From Phalacrocorax aristotelis (lineage: Eukaryota > Chordata > Aves > Suliformes > Phalacrocoracidae): a stretch of 64,000 bases of DNA. The notes beneath the pieces are model-generated. The model did not search any database, had not been told where the DNA came from, and worked only from the letters and a program-made list of their open reading frames with translations. This document shows positions 1-13,380 of the stretch, piece after piece; within the stretch, counting starts at the first letter, position 1; every line of letters starts with the position of its first letter. The position numbers and the translations under genes were made by a program. The stretch spans positions 66,571,766 to 66,635,765 of the forward strand of contig NC_134279.1 of the NCBI RefSeq assembly GCF_949628215.1, given 5' to 3'.

Positions 1-71
1 CAGAAGAGCTAACTGACTGGTCTATGGATGAGAAATGTTCCTTTTGTAATTTACACAAAGAAACAGTCAGT
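1..71 (+). CDS. LCORL: LCORL coding exon (truncated at window start)
   Basis: Bases 1-2 finish a codon begun outside the window; 23 codons then run from E-E-L-T-D-W to a serine at 69-71. A consensus donor (gtaagt) follows at 72, giving a phase-0 junction to the exon at 313. The segment carries a C-x-x-C pair (CSFC) in the acidic N-terminal region shared by all LCORL isoforms. In mammals the same residues lie in the second coding exon, so more of this exon should lie upstream. The intron after it is only 241 bp (72-312) and shows nothing else. The function of this N-terminal part is not clear from sequence. Confidence 0.88.
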
Positions 72-312
72 GTAAGTATGAACATCAAGCATGACTCCCC
101 AACACCCAATTTTTTTGTGTAAAAGTAAGAATCAGGGAATTGATACTGCATTTTGACTCAAGATAGTTTGGCTCTGAGAGGGAGTGAGGAGGTTTGGCTT
201 TATAGTAAATATCTTTTTTAGTAGTTCTTTTTCACTCAGTAGCTGAATAATTGTATATTGTACTAGCAGTAGACTAACTTCTGAAAGATGTTACACTCTT
301 CATGTCTTCTAG

Positions 313-442
313 GATCGTGCATCAGTTATCGGTTCTTCACAGTCAACACCTACAGAGGAACTGTCATCTCAGGGACAGTCCAACACTGATAAGATTGAAT
401 GCCAAGCAGAAAACTATCTAAATGCACTCTTTCGAAAGAAAG
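313..442 (+). CDS. LCORL: LCORL coding exon, N-terminal region
   Basis: The acceptor is ttctag at 307-312 and the donor is gtaata at 443. The exon gives 43 full codons plus one base (phase 1 at the 3' end). The peptide opens D-R-A-S-V-I, is rich in Ser, Thr and Gln, and ends with the LCORL-typical [10 protein letters not shown]. The last base joins 'at' of the 9461 exon to make Asp, so the protein reads on as DLPQNCDP, matching the family. No catalytic or zinc-binding motif is visible. It is an isoform-independent exon. Confidence 0.93.
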
Positions 443-1091
443 GTAATAAAAGCATGTTTTAATATTAAGAGATGACACAAATCTAGAAGAATCAAATGAT
501 ACAGGGTTGATTTTTATTCATTAGTAGTTTTTATTTATCTACTGAATGTTGTTTCCCTTCTTTATTCCTTTGGCTTTCCTTAATCTTTTTCTTTGCTTAC
601 TTGAATCACAAAATAAAGCACTACTCTTCCTACTTGCCATTGATGTTAGTCATGTTGCATTGTGTGAAATTCTCTCGAATTTCTGTTCACTGTATTTTAT
701 TGGTTTCATTGTCATTTTTTTCTTAAACATGAGCTCCTACTTTGTTTTCATGCCAACTTCAGTTGCCATTCTCTGGAATTTTAAGTATTTAAACATTTTC
801 TGTTCTTAAATTTTTACTTCCAGTTTTCAACCTGAAGACCATTGTAAGGTGAGAGAATGTGTCTCACAGATTACAACATGGGATCTGGAATCTTGCACAA
901 AATCTGTTACTTTAAATACATCAGAGTCAAAAGTTGAAACTTCTTGTCAAAATATAATATTTAATAACTCACTAATTCTTTGACTATCCTTGTTCTTTTG
1001 GCACTCAGCAAGTTATAGCAGTACGTGAGTGGCTGACAAATCAGCTTGGTTCATATAAATTACTTAACTAGTCACTGTCAACAGCAGCAAA

Positions 1092-1106
1092 CCCCCCCCC
1101 CCCCCC
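1092..1106 (+). repeat. Poly-C tract (15 bp)
   Basis: An uninterrupted run of 15 C followed by a T-rich run, in an LCORL intron. Such runs are prone to length variation and to sequencing error. Confidence 0.95.
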
Positions 1107-4100
1107 TTTTTCTTCCTTAAATTTCTGTAAGGAATGTGAATGCAGCTCTACTCAGTAACTACAACTTTCACAGAGTTTTTTTGGTTTAGTAGGTGTACTT
1201 GGACATCAAAATAGCTGAGTGTAATTAGGGTGACAGCCCTCTTATTGTCTAATACAGCATTAGAGAGAGTCAGACACGTTCTCATCCTTCACATAGGTGA
1301 GAGAAAGAAACAAAGTTAATTTTCTCCCCCTTACCTTGCTGTAGCAGGAAGAGATTACTGTGCCCTTGAACCTGGGGTGGCTGGAATTTTTTTCTGTGCG
1401 GCATCTGTCTGTTCAGCCTGCATCTTGCTTAGGGCTTTAAAGAACTTTAAATTCAGTGCAACAGCATTTTGAGCCCACCTTCATTCCCTGGCTTTCTTTA
1501 AAACCATTTTCCATGCCAAATAAAATGTCCAGTGAAGTTGCCACCTCATTACTTCTGAAACTTTTATTATATTTTCATCACAGGCCCAGCTGCATGGCAT
1601 CTCCCTAGGCAGGTAGCTCAATTCCTTCAAATTTCTACTTCCTCAGATCTTTTCTTGGTCTTGTTGTACAGTGTTTTCCAACATTCGCCTGCTTAATGCT
1701 TCCACTGTCTTTTGATACTCCTTGAGAGAAGCTTTTATTGTGGGAGAACTGAAACTTGGCATGACCTCACCTTACTGGAGTGACTTCTGTGAAGTTTGTC
1801 ACAAAAAGGATTTGGCTTTTGGCAGCTTGCTTAGATTTATTTTTTTTTAATCTACCAGATCAGTAATGCTAGGTTAAAAAGGTTTTGTCTATTGAAAAAC
1901 AAAACCAAAGTCTCTTCCAATTGTTTTTGTGATTCTCTGATGGAATTGTGTATTCTTGGGTAAGAGGTACTTAGCTGAAGAGTTCTCTAAGAATATTGCT
2001 TCAGTTCAAGTTCCAGCAAAGTCTCTTAAGTTGTTTAAATTATGGGAAGTGAAAGGGAAATAAATGTTTGTATCTGCAAAGGGCATGTGAAACCAATTTA
2101 TGAGTTATTTAAGTAATTGTCTTGGCTTTGTAGGAGGAAGATGAAGAGGTTTTTAACTAGGAAAATCCCAAGTCTGCTTTCTGAATTTTTGTAGGTTTTT
2201 GAGATCAGTTATCAGATTAGGAAAAAAGGAATAAAAAAACTTCAAGTAATTGTTTAGCTGAGGAACAGCTCTTACACCTGATACTAAAACAGATGCCCTT
2301 TCATTGTCAGAAAAAATGTAGAATTCTTGGTTGGCTGCCTTTAAAATGGAAATAACACTTGTTTCACTTATTTTGATTGCAAAATCAGGATCATATACTG
2401 TCCCTGCCTATCATAACTAGCAGAGTTTCATTTAGGGCCTCTGTAAACAACTTCTAAGACTAGTGAGCAAATTTGAGAGTTGTGTTCATTGGTCTCATTA
2501 TTGTTTTATTTTAGAACAAGTTAGGTATATGGCTGGGTGTTTTAATTTGTGGACTGTTTTTTGGGTTTGTTTTTTTTTTTTTTGACGTTAAGAAACTAGT
2601 TCAGAAGACCTTGAAACATGCAGTCATATGATATTGCCTACAGCATACAACCTTCAGGCATTCATACATCTATGAGGATTTGTCTGTAGAATCTCATCCT
2701 TTTAAGAGGATGATAGAATTACTGCCAAGATGGGCAAACTCTTGAGAAGCTATAAATAACAAAGTCTTCCTGTTAGGGACCTGTCTTCACTATGTGTTAG
2801 TGAAAGACCAGTTTGGTAGGTAGTTGGTTGCGAGGAAAGTCCTGTCCTCAGTGGATGCCTCAGTAAATCCAAAGTAATTTTTGTCATCGAACATTGTTTC
2901 TATTAAAATGTCTGCAACCCAGATGCCTTCTTCCGAAGTATGATATCTCTCTTTAACCATTTGGTGTTGTAAGCAGAGTAGACTGTGATACCATTCCACT
3001 TACACAACATTAAAGTATGTCAATTTTATTTTGTTAGAGGCAGTTATGAGGAAAAAACATTTTGCTTTAAAAAAATACATATTAGTCTGTCTTAACGATA
3101 TTATCAAATGTGACATATGTGATCCTTATTACATGGCAGAACCATTGTTGTTTAAGAGCTTGATCAGACACTTTCATAACAGATTATTAATTTTCTGGGT
3201 TTCTAGTGATCCACATTCTATGTTCTTGGAAGCTTTTTTTCCCATGCCATATTAATGTGACCTCTTTAAATAAAAACAAAAAAAGGCCACTTAAATACAT
3301 TCACGGTTATGAATCAGGTTCTATCTTCAGGACATGATCCACCAGAAGATAGAAACCTGAAAAGCTTTTGTAGAAATTAAGGAAACGAGGCACAAAATTA
3401 AAGGGAGAAAATGGTCAGGATGACTTGAATCTTTCCAGATTCTCTGGGCAGCTCTGTCAAGTATCTTCAATGCCATGTTTTCCATGCCAGAATAATTTCC
3501 CTGTAAGCTTTTTGAAGTTCTTCCTTGGTTCTAGGTATCTGTCTCATATTCTAAAATATTCCCATTCAGAACTATGGCTTACTTGCACAATATTGTATGC
3601 CTGCATTTAACTCTCAGAGTTCTCCTGTTCTTTGCTTAGTTCTATCTCAGAGATACATAGATATTACAAGCTGGTTATGTTTCTTGGACCATGCACGTAT
3701 AATTTGGCAAACCTATGAAAATGTTATCTTGTACACATAATTTCAGACTACAAAAAAGTGTTACTTTCTGAGGTATAGTTTTGAGATGTACACACTACTT
3801 GATCCAATACCTGGATTTCCTTTTTCTTAATAATTTTAAGAAATCTAATTTATCCTTTCAAAATCTGAGAGGTTTTCTGTAAGAACTGAGAATTCTGCCA
3901 TGGCTTGTGCAGTAACCTTGCATGATATCCTTGCTATCTCTCTTCCTCAAGTTCATAAGGAAAGAATGCTTAGCAGGATTTCAGCTGCTTTCTTGAAGTA
4001 AAACATACTTTTTGTGTTGCCAGTGTTACTCTCTTCACTGAATCTGAATTTCCTGGTCATTTTCAACTATGTTTAAGAAACTCCTTAGAGACACGACTGT

Positions 4101-5949
4101 ATATAGAGTAATGAAAATTACCATCTGAGTAGAGGAAGGAAAAACATTGAATGTTTGCAAGAACACAAAACTAGAGTGAACTTGCCCCTATTCCTTCAGT
4201 CAAGTTAACTAATCATGATACATGGCTCAGAATATATTGCTGTATTCTGTTTTTAACTTGCTGGTGATCAGACAGTGGGCTGGACAAGTTTAAGGATAGA
4301 GCTAAGAACGTTGCTGAGGCATGTTTGTTGTTGAGTGGGGACATTCTAGAAAACATGGCCTTTCTGTGAAAAGGGGAGAGTGGGAGTAAATACAGGAAAT
4401 GTGCTGATAAGCAACCAGGTGTTCTTCGTTCTGCTACTCACACAACAGGATTGTAGGGTTAAGGGAGGTTGTGATTCCCTGCTGATCTCCACTGCCTTTT
4501 GGTATTGTATCAGAAAAGACATTAAGTCACTATTTTGACTTTTTAAGGAAAAAATACTGTTTTTCAAGAAATAGAATACTACTGTGGAACATTATTTTGG
4601 GAGCTTTTAACTCCTTGACCATTGTCCTGCCAAACACGTTTAAGTCCAAACTATCAGTTAAAATTGGTTGTCACTTTGTGCATTGCAGTCTATTGATCAC
4701 AGGTAGTGTTAATGTATAGAGTAGTTAAGGATATGGATTTGAATAGGTTCAAGGTGGTGCAGTACATAAACTGAGGAAGCCTTAATCCTAAATAGTGAGC
4801 TTTTAATTAAAATCACTGCAATTAGTCATAATTACACATCATCTTTATTACTAACTTCTCTTGCATTCTGACTGTAATCTCGACAATTGCAAGCAGATTA
4901 TGTAGTATATATCACAATATAATCACAGGATTATAGCATGCAAATGTGTCATTTATCCTTCTCTTACCCTAATAACATCAGGTAAACAGTGATCTGAGAG
5001 AAACTAGAGGAACATCAGAACTACCTTTTACTCCAGATCCTTAGAGACCGTTCTGGGTTTGAAGTAGTATGTATGTATATGATCCATGGAGTAGATACAG
5101 CTGCCTTGTGTTTTAAATTAACTATGTGAAAAATAGAAGTTTAAACAGGTGTAGGCATGTGTATTTAAAACTTTGTAAGTAGCTATAATCATGATCCCTA
5201 ATAAAACATCTTAAAATAAAAACTTCTCGGGTCATACAAAGTATATCTGGTGCCATCTGCTGATAATTATTAAGAAATATTTGCTAGTGATACCAAGCTC
5301 AGAGACCTAATACTTTTCTTATCCCAAAATACATTAAATTGCATTTAAAGTTTTTATACGACTAATTACAAATTCCCCACGTGTAGTGAAACTTTACCAC
5401 TGTGAATTAAAATTACAGGTCTCTACACATTTTCATTGCATATTTGTGTAATTATACAGACTTACAGCCATTGAATGCAAGTAATTAGTCTTTATATAAT
5501 ACGCTTCAAGTGGGTGTATCCTGTTCTGATGACTCAAGAGTCTTCTATTGAGAAAACATTATATAAAAGTTGCATTTACCCTTGAAAAGTCTATTTTCTT
5601 TCAAAAATCTACAGTGTGTAAAAAAGAAAATAGTATATGAAACCATATAATATTTTCTTCTTTCCTCTGAATATCTAACATCTCTCTCATTTCTGTTTAT
5701 ATCATTTAGAGAGCTGTGGGAAATTATTTCCACCTTCAAAATACTCTAAATTATTTCTTCCTCATAATGCAAGTTACACACCCACAGCTTCATTCTGTAT
5801 TAGGCAGCAAAGCAGTATTAATAGGAAAGGATCAAGAGCAGCTTTCCAGCATCTCTGCAGAGGTTACTGAGAAGACGGGGTCAAATTCTTTACAATAGTG
5901 CATAGCAGGACAATGGAAAGTTACAGACAAATTGCAATGAGAGGTTCTT

Positions 5950-6150
5950 TTTTATGTAAGGAAGAAATTAGGACAGGCAAGCAGTGGAACAAGTTACCCA
6001 GAGAAGTTCTATAGTCTCCATCCATAGAAGTATTCAAGATCAATCTGGATAAAACCCAGAGCAGCCTGATTTGATCTTATAGTTGACCCTGCTTTGAGCA
6101 GGCAATATTACTAGAGGCCTCCCAAGGTCTTCGCAACATGAATGACAATT
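5950..6150 (+). mobile_element. CR1 LINE 3'-end fragment, decayed
   Basis: The order of phrases matches the 3' end of avian CR1: a 'taaggaagaa' start, 'tggaacaagttacccagag' at about 5985-6003, then a 'ctgctttgagcagg' stretch before 'gaggcctcccaaggtc'. It has many mismatches and no usable frame, so it is an old 5'-truncated copy. Boundaries are approximate. Confidence 0.7.
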
Positions 6151-9100
6151 TAATGACTTCCACAATAGAACATTCGATACTGATGATGTGAGTGTGACAC
6201 TATTTGCATTTCTGGCTACTCTAAGGACTAACTGTGGTTTAGCCCAGTAGATTGGATATGCATTAGCAGTAAGAGCACTTTAGATGCACCCCTGGAGCAT
6301 ATCTTCCAGATTATATGCTGTGAGATACTGTCTGGGATTTTTCCCTACCCCCCCATTATTACATTTTTGGGGTCAATTACTTACAAACCAACAAACAAAA
6401 AAAAACACCACCACAAACCACCTGTAAACTGCCAGTAGCTGTAGTAGTTGAATATATGAGACATTTTGCTGCATTGATTCTTCCATAGAGAGTATTTGGA
6501 AATTACTGGGGGGGGAACCCCTAATGCTAAGGAAAATATCATAAGAGAAAAAAAAACAACCCCAAACAATCCTTTTTTTGTTTCAACCAAGCCAAAAGAT
6601 GACTTGGCTCCTAATGGAAAAGTGGGCTTCTCTCCAAGTGTCTAAAAGTAATTCATGCTTGGATATTACCAGTGTGAAGAGTCTAGAATGGAAAGGGAAG
6701 GCAATAGAGACTTGGCAGTTCTGAGTGAGTTTTGTCTTGCAGTGTTGTTATAATTGATGCTGGGGATGGTGATTAATAAGCAGAAATTTTTTCCAGCCTA
6801 TTATGTTTTCCAGCTAATGGCAGCTGTCTCTGTGCTCTATAAAAAGCAAAAGATCAAAGGTAAAGATTATACTAGGATGTAAAATAACTATCTTTCCCAT
6901 TTGCACCAATGATTATCTCTTTTCCAAAAATCTTCGACGTTTTTCTTGGGTGCATGCAACAAATGAATTACTCTAAGCACGGTTGTTCCAGACCAGATAT
7001 CTGGTAGACTAATCCATGTTGATGATTCGTATATTTCATTTTGTGTGAGTTTCTTGATTGCTGGCTGTCAGATTTTTGTTCGCTTATGTTTGAGTGAGGG
7101 TGGTTTTTTTTTTTTTAAGCTAAGCTATTGATCAGTAGTTTTTGTTGTCTAGAACTAAGATTGTCATCATGCAGACACTTTTTTCCTAGATAATTCAATT
7201 TTTCAATTCCAACTCTTAATTTCCCTTGTTATGTTTTGCATATACATTAATGTGTTTACACCTGTTGCCTTACTGCTTCAATATCTTTTTGTTGACTTTT
7301 TTCTGTCCTTGTAAGTGTCTCTAGGATTTTAAAATTCCAGTTGAACGCTTATTGGATTTATTATTTTGGAATTCGAAAATAACAATAAACAAAGAATACC
7401 TGTGCCTGGGTGTTACATGATCTGGAGAGATCTTTTTCTTTGTACATGCCCTCCATCATTTAGAATTTCACCTCATACCTCTCCTCTAGAAACTCGTATC
7501 AATTTTAGAAGTTTTGGTAGAGATCTGGTTGAAAGATTGTCAGAAGATAGAGCTTCAACCATAAGCAGACTTGTTTTGTCATGCCTTGGATAAGGTCTCT
7601 TGAAGCCAAAATGTCTAGCATATACTCAGTCTTTGAAAATGTTGGAGTTCTACCTTTTCTCATAAAGCGTTACTGAAAGGCCAACAAAAAGGCACTGACA
7701 AGAAGCATCTGAACAGTCAGCTGCCTGCTCGTACGCTTTAGACTGCAGACTGCATATGTGCGTATTTGTAATTCCTTGCAATACTCTGAAAATTAATTCC
7801 TAAAATGGAATATATTTTGAATAAACCTGAAACAAACAAAAATCTATGCATTTATTTCTAAACTTGAGTAGCATTCTTTGATCTGTCTCAGTGGTCACTC
7901 TCCCGATAGTAGATGGATAAAGCTGCACTGGCTTGCGCAAATATGCTGTGTAATCCCCCAGGCTACCTATTAGGAAATTTACACTTTGCACGCAAACATC
8001 TATCTGATCCAGTCCTTTCAGTTTCTCCACTTCCATGAAAGCAAAAAGCAATTTATTGTCTATCTTATCTGTTTCAGACTAATTTAAGTATCCCAGTAAC
8101 TGCCACCATGTCCTTGGGCATTTCTTTCAGGCAATCAAGGCTGACTTAAAAGCTAATTCTTCTGTATCACATTCACACTTACTTTCAGTCTTTAAATCCC
8201 TGTCCCTTCTTGATGAAATCTGTTTCAGTCATTACCTATGAACCCAAGCATAGGCAGTGGTAAAAACGTTGAAAAGAATATTTCTGTTTTGTGTGTGTAG
8301 AGTTGAAGGAGCAAAGGAAGAGTGGGATAGTGAAATGAGTACTACTGCTGCCACTTTAAGGAAGAACAAAGATCTTTTGAGTATGGGCAATTGTTGTTGT
8401 CTTGTGAAATGAAGTATTGCAGTCATCAATGCAGTATTGCATTGATAAGTAACAGAGCTTACTTTAAGTGAGTTTCTTAATTACATTGTTATTTATGCTA
8501 AGTTACACATCTTTATTTTGATCTTTCTGGTACTTTATATTGGAATTCTTTTTTCAGTGATTCACAAATGTAGTTTCAGCTATGCTTGTTAATAAGAGGT
8601 TTAACTCTTCTCTAGCTAACACAATGTTAAAATAAAGTCAGATATCTGATGTTTAATCCTTTTTATTATATTTCTGTTTTTAAAATGAAACGCTTCTTTC
8701 CATGGGACTGTTGCATACACAGACAAGAAATAGGACATGTAGAATAGGAAATAAAGGTTTTCTCCCAAATGTTTTTATTGGTAGCACTTCGAAAATATCC
8801 TGGAAATGTCCTGAAAATCCTGTAAGATTTTACAATAAAATTTAACAATTTTGTATTACTACAATTTCTATGGGTCTTTTCAAGTAGTGTCATATCAGTT
8901 TTGACATTGCAGTCCTGAATCTACAATGGAGATTATAATCCAATACATACATGAAACAAATTATTTCCCCCCCTTTGATCATCTCCTCAAAAGTCCAACT
9001 GTCCTATGTTATGAAAGACTAATCTATAAAACTACACTTCTAAAATTATTTTTGTTGTAATTGTTCTTTGACAGTAACTTGTATATTTTCACTGGTTTTA

Positions 9101-9460
9101 TTCAAAATCCTTTATTTTCAAAACTGAAAATGAACAGTCTACAAATGAAAATTCACCAACAGTACATACAGATTCTGACTCCCATACTTGCATTATTTAT
9201 CTACCCACATAGTTTTACTTGCATGCTATGACAGAGGAATAGGTTAAAAATTACTGATGTGTGCTAAATGTGTTCTTCCAAGTGACCTCCAGTTAGGAAT
9301 GCTCATAAGAACAACTTACTAGATATCTGATTTAGTGTTCATTACACATGTACTTATTACACACGTTTATTTTGCTTATAGGAAGTATTTCTTTAAAGAC
9401 AAGTAATTAAGTTTGGTTTTTAATACATTTGTTGCTGTGTTGTTTCTTTTTTGTTCCTAG

Positions 9461-9715
9461 ATCTTCCTCAGAACTGTGATCCTAACATTCCCCTAGTTGC
9501 TCAGGAATTAATGAAAAAAATGATCCGTCAGTTTGCGATTGAGTACATTTCAAAAAGTAGCAAAATTCAAGAGAACAGAAATGGTTCATCGTTTGAACCA
9601 AGTCTGATATGTAAAAGTATCCAAATGAACCAAACTGAAAACTCCCTTCAGGAAGAACAGGATAGCCCTCTAGACCTCACTGTGAATCGAACTCAAGAAC
9701 AGAATACTCAGCAAG
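9461..9715 (+). CDS. LCORL: LCORL coding exon with first CtBP motif (PLDLT)
   Basis: The acceptor follows a pyrimidine tract (ttgttcctag, 9451-9460) and the donor is ggtaaa with GT at 9716-9717. Two bases complete the Asp codon from the previous exon, 84 codons follow, and one base remains (phase 1). The peptide contains the conserved segment [15 protein letters not shown] and, near its end, S-P-L-D-L-T-V-N (9664-9687). The latter fits the P-x-D-L-S/T motif used to bind the corepressors CtBP1/2. Paralog LCOR has the same arrangement, but with an L-x-x-L-L nuclear-receptor box just ahead of it; none is seen here. The apparent TTG start inside the acceptor is an artefact. Confidence 0.95.
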
Positions 9716-10754
9716 GTAAATTTCTGTATCTGCTTATCTTTGTTTTGCTGTCATTTATTACCTTATTACATCTTATTCCCTTAAAATAAATGTCTGACAA
9801 CTATCTATATGTTTTGTCTGTCCAAAGCAGTAATCAGTACATATAGAAAAAAAAATCCTATGGGATTAAAATAAGATTGAAGGAAGGTGGGCATTGCATC
9901 AACTTAAAGAAAACTCATATTTTCCTTTAAACACTGTTATAAGAGAACGGGGAAAAAAACACAAACAACAAAAATCCCAAAACAAACAGCACACTTTATA
10001 TTGTGTGTTAGCAGATAAATATTCTAATTTGAGTGCCTGCATTAAATAAGTGGCATTGGAACTTCTCAGCTTTAGAATACTGAATCTAAGTCAGCTCACC
10101 TGTGGCTGTCACAGCTAACAGCGGTTCAGGATTTTGTTGAGGAAATGGCTGTTAAGAAGCCTTCTGAGAAAAGAAAGACACTGGAATTTCAGAGCAAAGG
10201 TCATTCTGTCTGTGTCAGCCCTTGGACACTTCGATTCTTTAAATACAGGCTGGTCAGAATGATGGAAAGAGAAGGTCAATTTGGAAGGAAGTTTCCATAC
10301 TTCCTGCCTTAATCATTAGAGATCAGTGCAACTTTCTTAACTGAGAGTAAAGCTAGAAAAATAGTCTGTCTTGTCATCATTTACAAAAAGGAAATAATTT
10401 CTTTGCTCAAGGAATATCGCTATCCAAAACAGATAACAATCTAATCACAATACCTGTTTGGACTTCGAACTTGATTTGGATTAGCAGCAATCTTCAGGAA
10501 GGGCTGTGACTTATGTGCAACTAAAAGTAGTGGCAAAAGCAGGTTTTTGCCTTCTACAGATTTGGGGGTGCATGTTAATCCAGTAATACCAAAGGGAAAA
10601 GTTTACTTGTATGTCACGTACCATACTAAAAATGTAAAAAAAGGTAGAACTGCAGAATTAAGTTTTTTAAAAAATACATACATTGGTTAGAATGAAAGCA
10701 GATCTTGTATGTGTGTGCTTAATGATGCAGTCTTTAATTAGATGACACATCCTT

Positions 10755-10768
10755 GGGGGGGGGGGGGG
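10755..10768 (+). repeat. Poly-G tract (14 bp)
   Basis: An uninterrupted run of 14 G in otherwise AT-rich intron sequence; no repeat unit around it. Confidence 0.95.
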
Positions 10769-12574
10769 AGCTCTGACATGGGTATACCTTGCTAAACATG
10801 CCTATTCCTATTTCAAGCATCCTTTCTCTTTGACAGCAGAAGCATTAAGAAATCATGGAATTCCTGCTCTTATTCTGCATGGGCACCGGAAACCAGTTCA
10901 TGCCTGGATTTAGTGAATACCTTGTACAGATTAGATCCTGAAAAAGAATCTGGTGTGCTTTGACACACCTCTGCTATTGATGAATTACAGATTTTAGAGA
11001 TTTAAAATTGGCCAGGTTGAAGCACGTGTTGTTTGCAAGGGCAATAAAAAGTACTTTCCTGGTATCAGCCCTATAGCCTGTTGCTTGCTTACTTATAACA
11101 GCTGGTTGTAAAGAATAACTAGCTTAAAATGGCCATGAGGGAGCAAAGTCCCCAAAGACAGGTTCTGCTCCTGGCTGAGCTCAGGTCAATCTTCGAGGAA
11201 TGAAAGGGAAGGCAGAGGGTGAATGGGCAGGGTCAGGAAGAAAGTTCTGCTGCTACCTTCAGCTATTTGAAAATTCATTGATCTTTTGTCCAAGAAAAAG
11301 TATCGAGAAAATGAGGTATTTAAATCTTTTTAATATAATTTTAATTTTTCTTAATGAGGGTAAACAGCAAGTTTAGTTGTGTGTCTTCAGCAAAACATCT
11401 GAGACTAAAATAGTTGCTCAGCATACATGGCTTACTATGTAAAACTTGTATACTGTGTAAGATATTGTAGATTCTTAGGACTTACGCTGCTGTGTTTGCT
11501 GGAGTGCTTTGCAGCTGTTAACGATACTAGTCTTGCTGTGAAGTTTAGAGCTACTGAAATGAGAGGAAGTACTGAAACAAGACTGTAAGCTGAAGAAAGG
11601 TTTCAAGCTATCTTATCTACCAGGGAAGTTGTATTGCACGTTCCTTTTGCCATGAACATACCAATTTTGAGCTATCTTAGCTTTCCACTGTAGTAGTAGC
11701 AACACAAGCAAATAAGATCAAGACGGGAAAAGTTGGCCTGCTCTTTTTATTTGCAGCGTGTTCTAGGTGCAATGATTTATGGAAAGTTGTTTCAGTTAGC
11801 TATTGTCAAGGACTGTGTCTGCCTACCCTTCACTTCTGTCGTCTTTCTGAAGAAAGATTGGATATATTAAAGTGTTACATTCTTACAGTAGCAAATTGTG
11901 AAATTTTAACGGCATTATTTTTAAAAATATATTGTTCTGTCTAACGCAATATACTACTTCAGTCTGGAGACCTGTAAAAGCAATACCATGGTTCCCTTCT
12001 TAGTAGTGTCTTTTAACTGTTGTGCAACTCTTATTATTTGCTATTTGTAATTCCTGTTACAATCTCCAAATCAAGTGGCAGTGGTGGAGTAGGAGATTCA
12101 AATTTGTTCATTGCTCTGACAGATTCTCAAAGTTGAAATATTTTTAATCCAAATCCTGTGAAGGAGATAATCACCTAAATACAAATACTTCCGTTTCATT
12201 TTCTCTTTAGGCAGGTGCTCTGTACTTACAGTAGTCATCTTTAAAATGAATGATCGAAATGATAAAACACTCAGTCTTGTTCCTTTACTATGGCAATGAT
12301 TTGTGGACTTGAGAGGAAGGAAGGAGTAAGCTTTGTTTTCCAGATCACTAGAAGCATTTGTTTTTTGTTGGTGGGTTGTTTGTTTTTTTTTTTTGCGTAC
12401 TGAGCAGATCCAAGCTAAGTGCTAGCTCAACATTGAGAAGAAGATTCTGCCACTGAAGATGTCTGGATGATCTTATTTCCATTCAAAAAAGCTTCTTGCT
12501 TTCCTCCAATATCTGTGGCCCATCTCTGAAGTACTCCCAAAATATTCAAGTCTGACACTTGCAGACCTGACACC

Positions 12575-13380
12575 TGTTATTGGTTTTACATGGCAAAGTT
12601 TTGGTAGCTGGGCAGGGTTGCCAGGCTGGCATCTATGAGAAGAGGTCAGGGGCTGCCCTATGCTAGGCACAGCCAGCTCTGCCACAGACCCACAACAGGC
12701 CAAAGTGCAACACATCAGTGAGGTTTGGGGTGCCTCTGAAAACACCTTTAAGAAAGAGCAAAAATGCTGGATGAGCAGAGGAGTAGGAAAGAGGAGGGTG
12801 AGCAACAAGGTGAGAGAAGGAGGGGGAGGAGGTGTTCCAGGCACTAGAGCAGGTATTTCCCCACAGCCCATGGAGAGGACCACAGTGGAGCAGGTAATCC
12901 TCTGCAGCTCACGAAAGAGAGAGCTCTGGAGCAGATATTCACACTGCAGCCTATGGAAGACCCCACATTGGAGCAGCTGGATATTTCCTGAAGGAACTGT
13001 GGCCTGTGGAGAACCCACAATAGAGCACGGGAATAGTGTGAGGAGGGAGGAACTGCACTGGCTGTGACCCCCATTCCCAATCCTGCCTGTGCCATGTGGG
13101 GATGGGGGAGAGAGGTAGAGGAGTTGGGAGTGAAGCTGAGCCTGGGAAAAAGTAGGGTGGGGAGGTGCTTTATGTCTTTTCCTTATTTTCCAAATATATT
13201 TAATTTTCAATGATTTTTTCCCAAGTCTGTTTTACCTGTGATGGTAATTGGCAAGTGATCTCCGTGTATTTATCTTGATGACCTTTTTCACTGTATTTCT
13301 CCCCACTCCCCTGTTGAGGAGGGGGAGTGAGAGTGGGGCTGGGTGGGGGTCTAGCTACTGGCCAAGGTCAACCCATTGCA
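12575..13380 (+). mobile_element. Solo LTR, avian ERV (ERVL-like) type, + orientation
   Basis: The left end (tggttttacatggcaaag, from about 12585), the internal tandem phrases built on 'cccacantggagcagg' (12880-13030), the 'cccccattcccaatcctgc' stretch, and the 'gtctgttttacctgtgatgg' to 'ccaaggtcaaccca' right end follow the order of a very common avian LTR. Orientation is inferred from the AT-rich block near the right end, where other copies have a poly(A) signal. No flanking target duplication is clear and no retroviral coding sequence is attached, so it is an old solo LTR. The 245-codon minus-strand frame is an accident of its GC-rich sequence. Edges are uncertain by about 20 bp. Confidence 0.75.

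Larger units (their letters stand above)
443..9460 (+). other. LCORL: LCORL intron (9 kb)
   Basis: The sequence is AT-rich with many stops in all frames. Open frames here (for example 546-809 and 7366-7593) have no splice context or family resemblance and I treat them as chance. It holds a 15-base poly-C tract at 1092 and an old CR1 tail at about 5950-6150. I see no RNA gene. Confidence 0.8.

Noticed and set aside
9451..9789. Reading the 9461 exon as an independent 112-residue protein starting at 9451
   Set aside because: The start codon lies within the splice acceptor and the last 24 codons are intron. The LCORL frame enters from 442 and leaves at 9715.
12473..13210. 245-codon open frame on the minus strand, with 135- and 83-codon frames overlapping it
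   Set aside because: They lie in a GC-rich avian LTR with internal repeats. The open frames overlap each other and resemble no protein; LTR composition explains them.
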